Source of the DNA: an uncultured Eubacteriales bacterium
Lineage (GTDB): Bacteria > Bacillota > Clostridia > Tissierellales > Peptoniphilaceae
Assembly: GCA_900539725.1 (NCBI GenBank)
Contig: UQDI01000032.1
Location: forward strand, 1-16,001
DNA length: 16,001 nucleotides
Direction: 5' to 3'
In this document: positions 15,290-16,001 of the stretch, one piece after another
Layout: each line of letters opens with the position of its first letter
Numbering within the stretch: position 1 is the stretch's first letter
Made by a program: the position numbers and the translations under genes
The notes under the pieces: generated by a model
Seen by the model: the letters and a program-made list of their open reading frames with translations, nothing else
What the model was told of the DNA's origin: nothing
Databases searched by the model: none

Positions 15290-15316
15290 GAGGTATGTAT
15301 ATGCATACCTCTTTTT
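15290..15316 (+). terminator. Terminator of the glutamate fermentation operon
   Basis: An 8-bp stem GAGGTATG (15290-15297) with CATACCTC (15304-15311) and a 6-base loop is followed by TTTTTATTTATT. It lies 16 bases past the EIIA stop and closes the nine-gene unit. Confidence 0.85.
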
Positions 15317-15333
15317 ATTTATTAAAGGAAAGC

Positions 15334-15362
15334 TTGAAAATTTTCTTCTTATATAATATAAT
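15334..15362 (+). promoter_or_regulatory. Promoter of the CapA-family gene
   Basis: TTGAAA (15334-15339) and TATAAT (15357-15362) are spaced 17 bases apart, just downstream of the operon terminator. An overlapping TATAAT at 15352-15357 has a 12-base spacer and is less likely. The start codon at 15391 is preceded by AAGGGTG. Confidence 0.75.
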
Positions 15363-15390
15363 CATTATAATAAGTAAAAAGGGTGATTAA

Positions 15391-15954
15391 ATGAATAAAA
15401 GATTTAAAGCTTCTATAGTTTTAGTATTATTTTTATCTATGCTAATCTGCAATAGTGCATTCGCTGAAGATGCAGAAGATGTTGAAGATGTGGTAGTAAG
15501 CGATGAAAATTTGATTCTAGTAGATGAGAAGATAACTATATCACTAGCAGGTGATGTATCATATTCAACTTATGTAAAGAATAAAGTTAATCAATTTGGC
15601 GTGACTTATCCAATGGAAAATGTTAGGGAAATATTCCAAAATGATGATATAAGCTTTATAAATTTAGAAACTGCTATTACTGATCGTAAGAAGCCAGCAA
15701 ATATAAAAAAAGAATATAACTTCGCATCAAATTCTAATACAGCTAAGGAGCTAGCTAATTCATCTATAGAGATAGCAAATCTTGCCAATAATCATGCGCT
15801 TGACTATGGTCAAGAAGGCTTTATTGACACAATGAATTTGCTTGACGCAGCTGGCGTACAATACGTTGGCGGAGTAAGAAAGATAGATGAGGCAATATCT
15901 GCAAAAATAATTGAAGTTAAAAATAAAAAGATAGGCTTTATAGCCTCAGACTGA
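15391..15954 (+). CDS. CapA family (poly-gamma-glutamate capsule type) secreted protein, C-terminally truncated
   Basis: PGA_cap/CapA proteins are calcineurin-fold, metallophosphatase-like proteins linked to poly-gamma-glutamate synthesis or other envelope functions. Residues 1-25 are a Sec signal peptide (basic KRFK, hydrophobic core, cleavage likely after NSAFA). Cys20 lacks a proper lipobox. An acidic linker (26-46) follows. The first half of the CapA domain is then clear: ISLAGDVSYSTYV (about 51-63), FINLETAIT, and the NLANNHALDYG signature (about 130-140). The reading frame stops at residue 187 in KIGFIASD, where family members normally continue for another 100-200 residues including a second metal-binding His motif. 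A terminator starts three bases after the stop. It is probably a decayed or truncated copy; a genuine short form cannot be excluded. Confidence 0.8.
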   Translation: MNKRFKASIVLVLFLSMLICNSAFAEDAEDVEDVVVSDENLILVDEKITISLAGDVSYSTYVKNKVNQFGVTYPMENVREIFQNDDISFINLETAITDRKKPANIKKEYNFASNSNTAKELANSSIEIANLANNHALDYGQEGFIDTMNLLDAAGVQYVGGVRKIDEAISAKIIEVKNKKIGFIASD

Positions 15955-15957
15955 AGA

Positions 15958-15990
15958 CAAACCCAGGAATTTTTTCCTGGGTTTGCTTAT
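15958..15990 (+). terminator. Terminator after the truncated CapA gene
   Basis: A perfect 12-bp stem (15958-15969 with 15974-15985, core AAACCCAGGAA) with loop TTTT is followed by CTTATTTCT. It begins three bases after the CapA stop codon. The T tail is only moderate, but the stem is strong. Confidence 0.7.
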
Positions 15991-16001
15991 TTCTATTAAA
16001 T

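Noticed and set aside
15288..15312. AGGAGG followed by ATG, resembling a small gene start after the EIIA gene
   Set aside because: The sequence forms the operon terminator hairpin with a T tail, and the short frame has no recognisable coding content.

Overview
The window comes from a low-GC, AT-rich anaerobic Firmicute, most likely of the Clostridia/Tissierellia type. The signs are near-exclusive AGA arginine codons, strong AGGAGG-type ribosome binding sites, consensus TTGACA/TATAAT promoters, a neelaredoxin-type superoxide reductase in place of superoxide dismutase, and above all a coenzyme-B12-dependent glutamate fermentation operon. The genus cannot be fixed from sequence reading alone.

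Left arm (1-6000), housekeeping genes in short units. Two convergent terminators (about 54-131) precede tyrS on the minus strand. Next come a minus-strand superoxide reductase and, divergent from it, a two-gene plus-strand unit: a THUMP/NPPY RNA methyltransferase followed by a PAS-PP2C (SpoIIE/RsbU-type) phosphatase. A bidirectional terminator at about 4209-4238 separates this unit from a convergent minus-strand alpha/beta hydrolase. The hydrolase shares a divergent promoter region with cutC.

Centre and right (about 6150-15316), the main feature. Nine co-directional genes, closely spaced or overlapping, appear to encode the whole methylaspartate route of glutamate fermentation in reaction order. 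Glutamate mutase is GlmS and GlmE, with GlmL as its probable reactivase. 3-Methylaspartate ammonia-lyase follows, then a two-subunit class I fumarase-type mesaconase. A three-subunit citramalate lyase (ACP CitD, lyase CitE, transferase CitF) completes the route. Together they would convert L-glutamate to 3-methylaspartate, mesaconate plus ammonia, (S)-citramalate, and finally acetate plus pyruvate. The active-site residues known from the clostridial glutamate mutase and methylaspartase structures fall at the same residue numbers here. The last gene of the unit is an unexpected stand-alone PTS EIIA(Glc)-type protein. A 14-bp hairpin sits between the methylaspartase and mesaconase genes, and a strong terminator closes the unit.

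Right edge (15317-16001). A separately promoted gene encodes a secreted CapA-family protein with a signal peptide. It stops after 187 residues, roughly halfway through the expected domain, and a terminator hairpin follows immediately, so it looks truncated. No tRNA, rRNA, CRISPR array or insertion sequence was seen, and no gene-free stretch exceeds 300 bases. The longest gap, 5992-6210, holds the operon promoter and AT-rich repeats.
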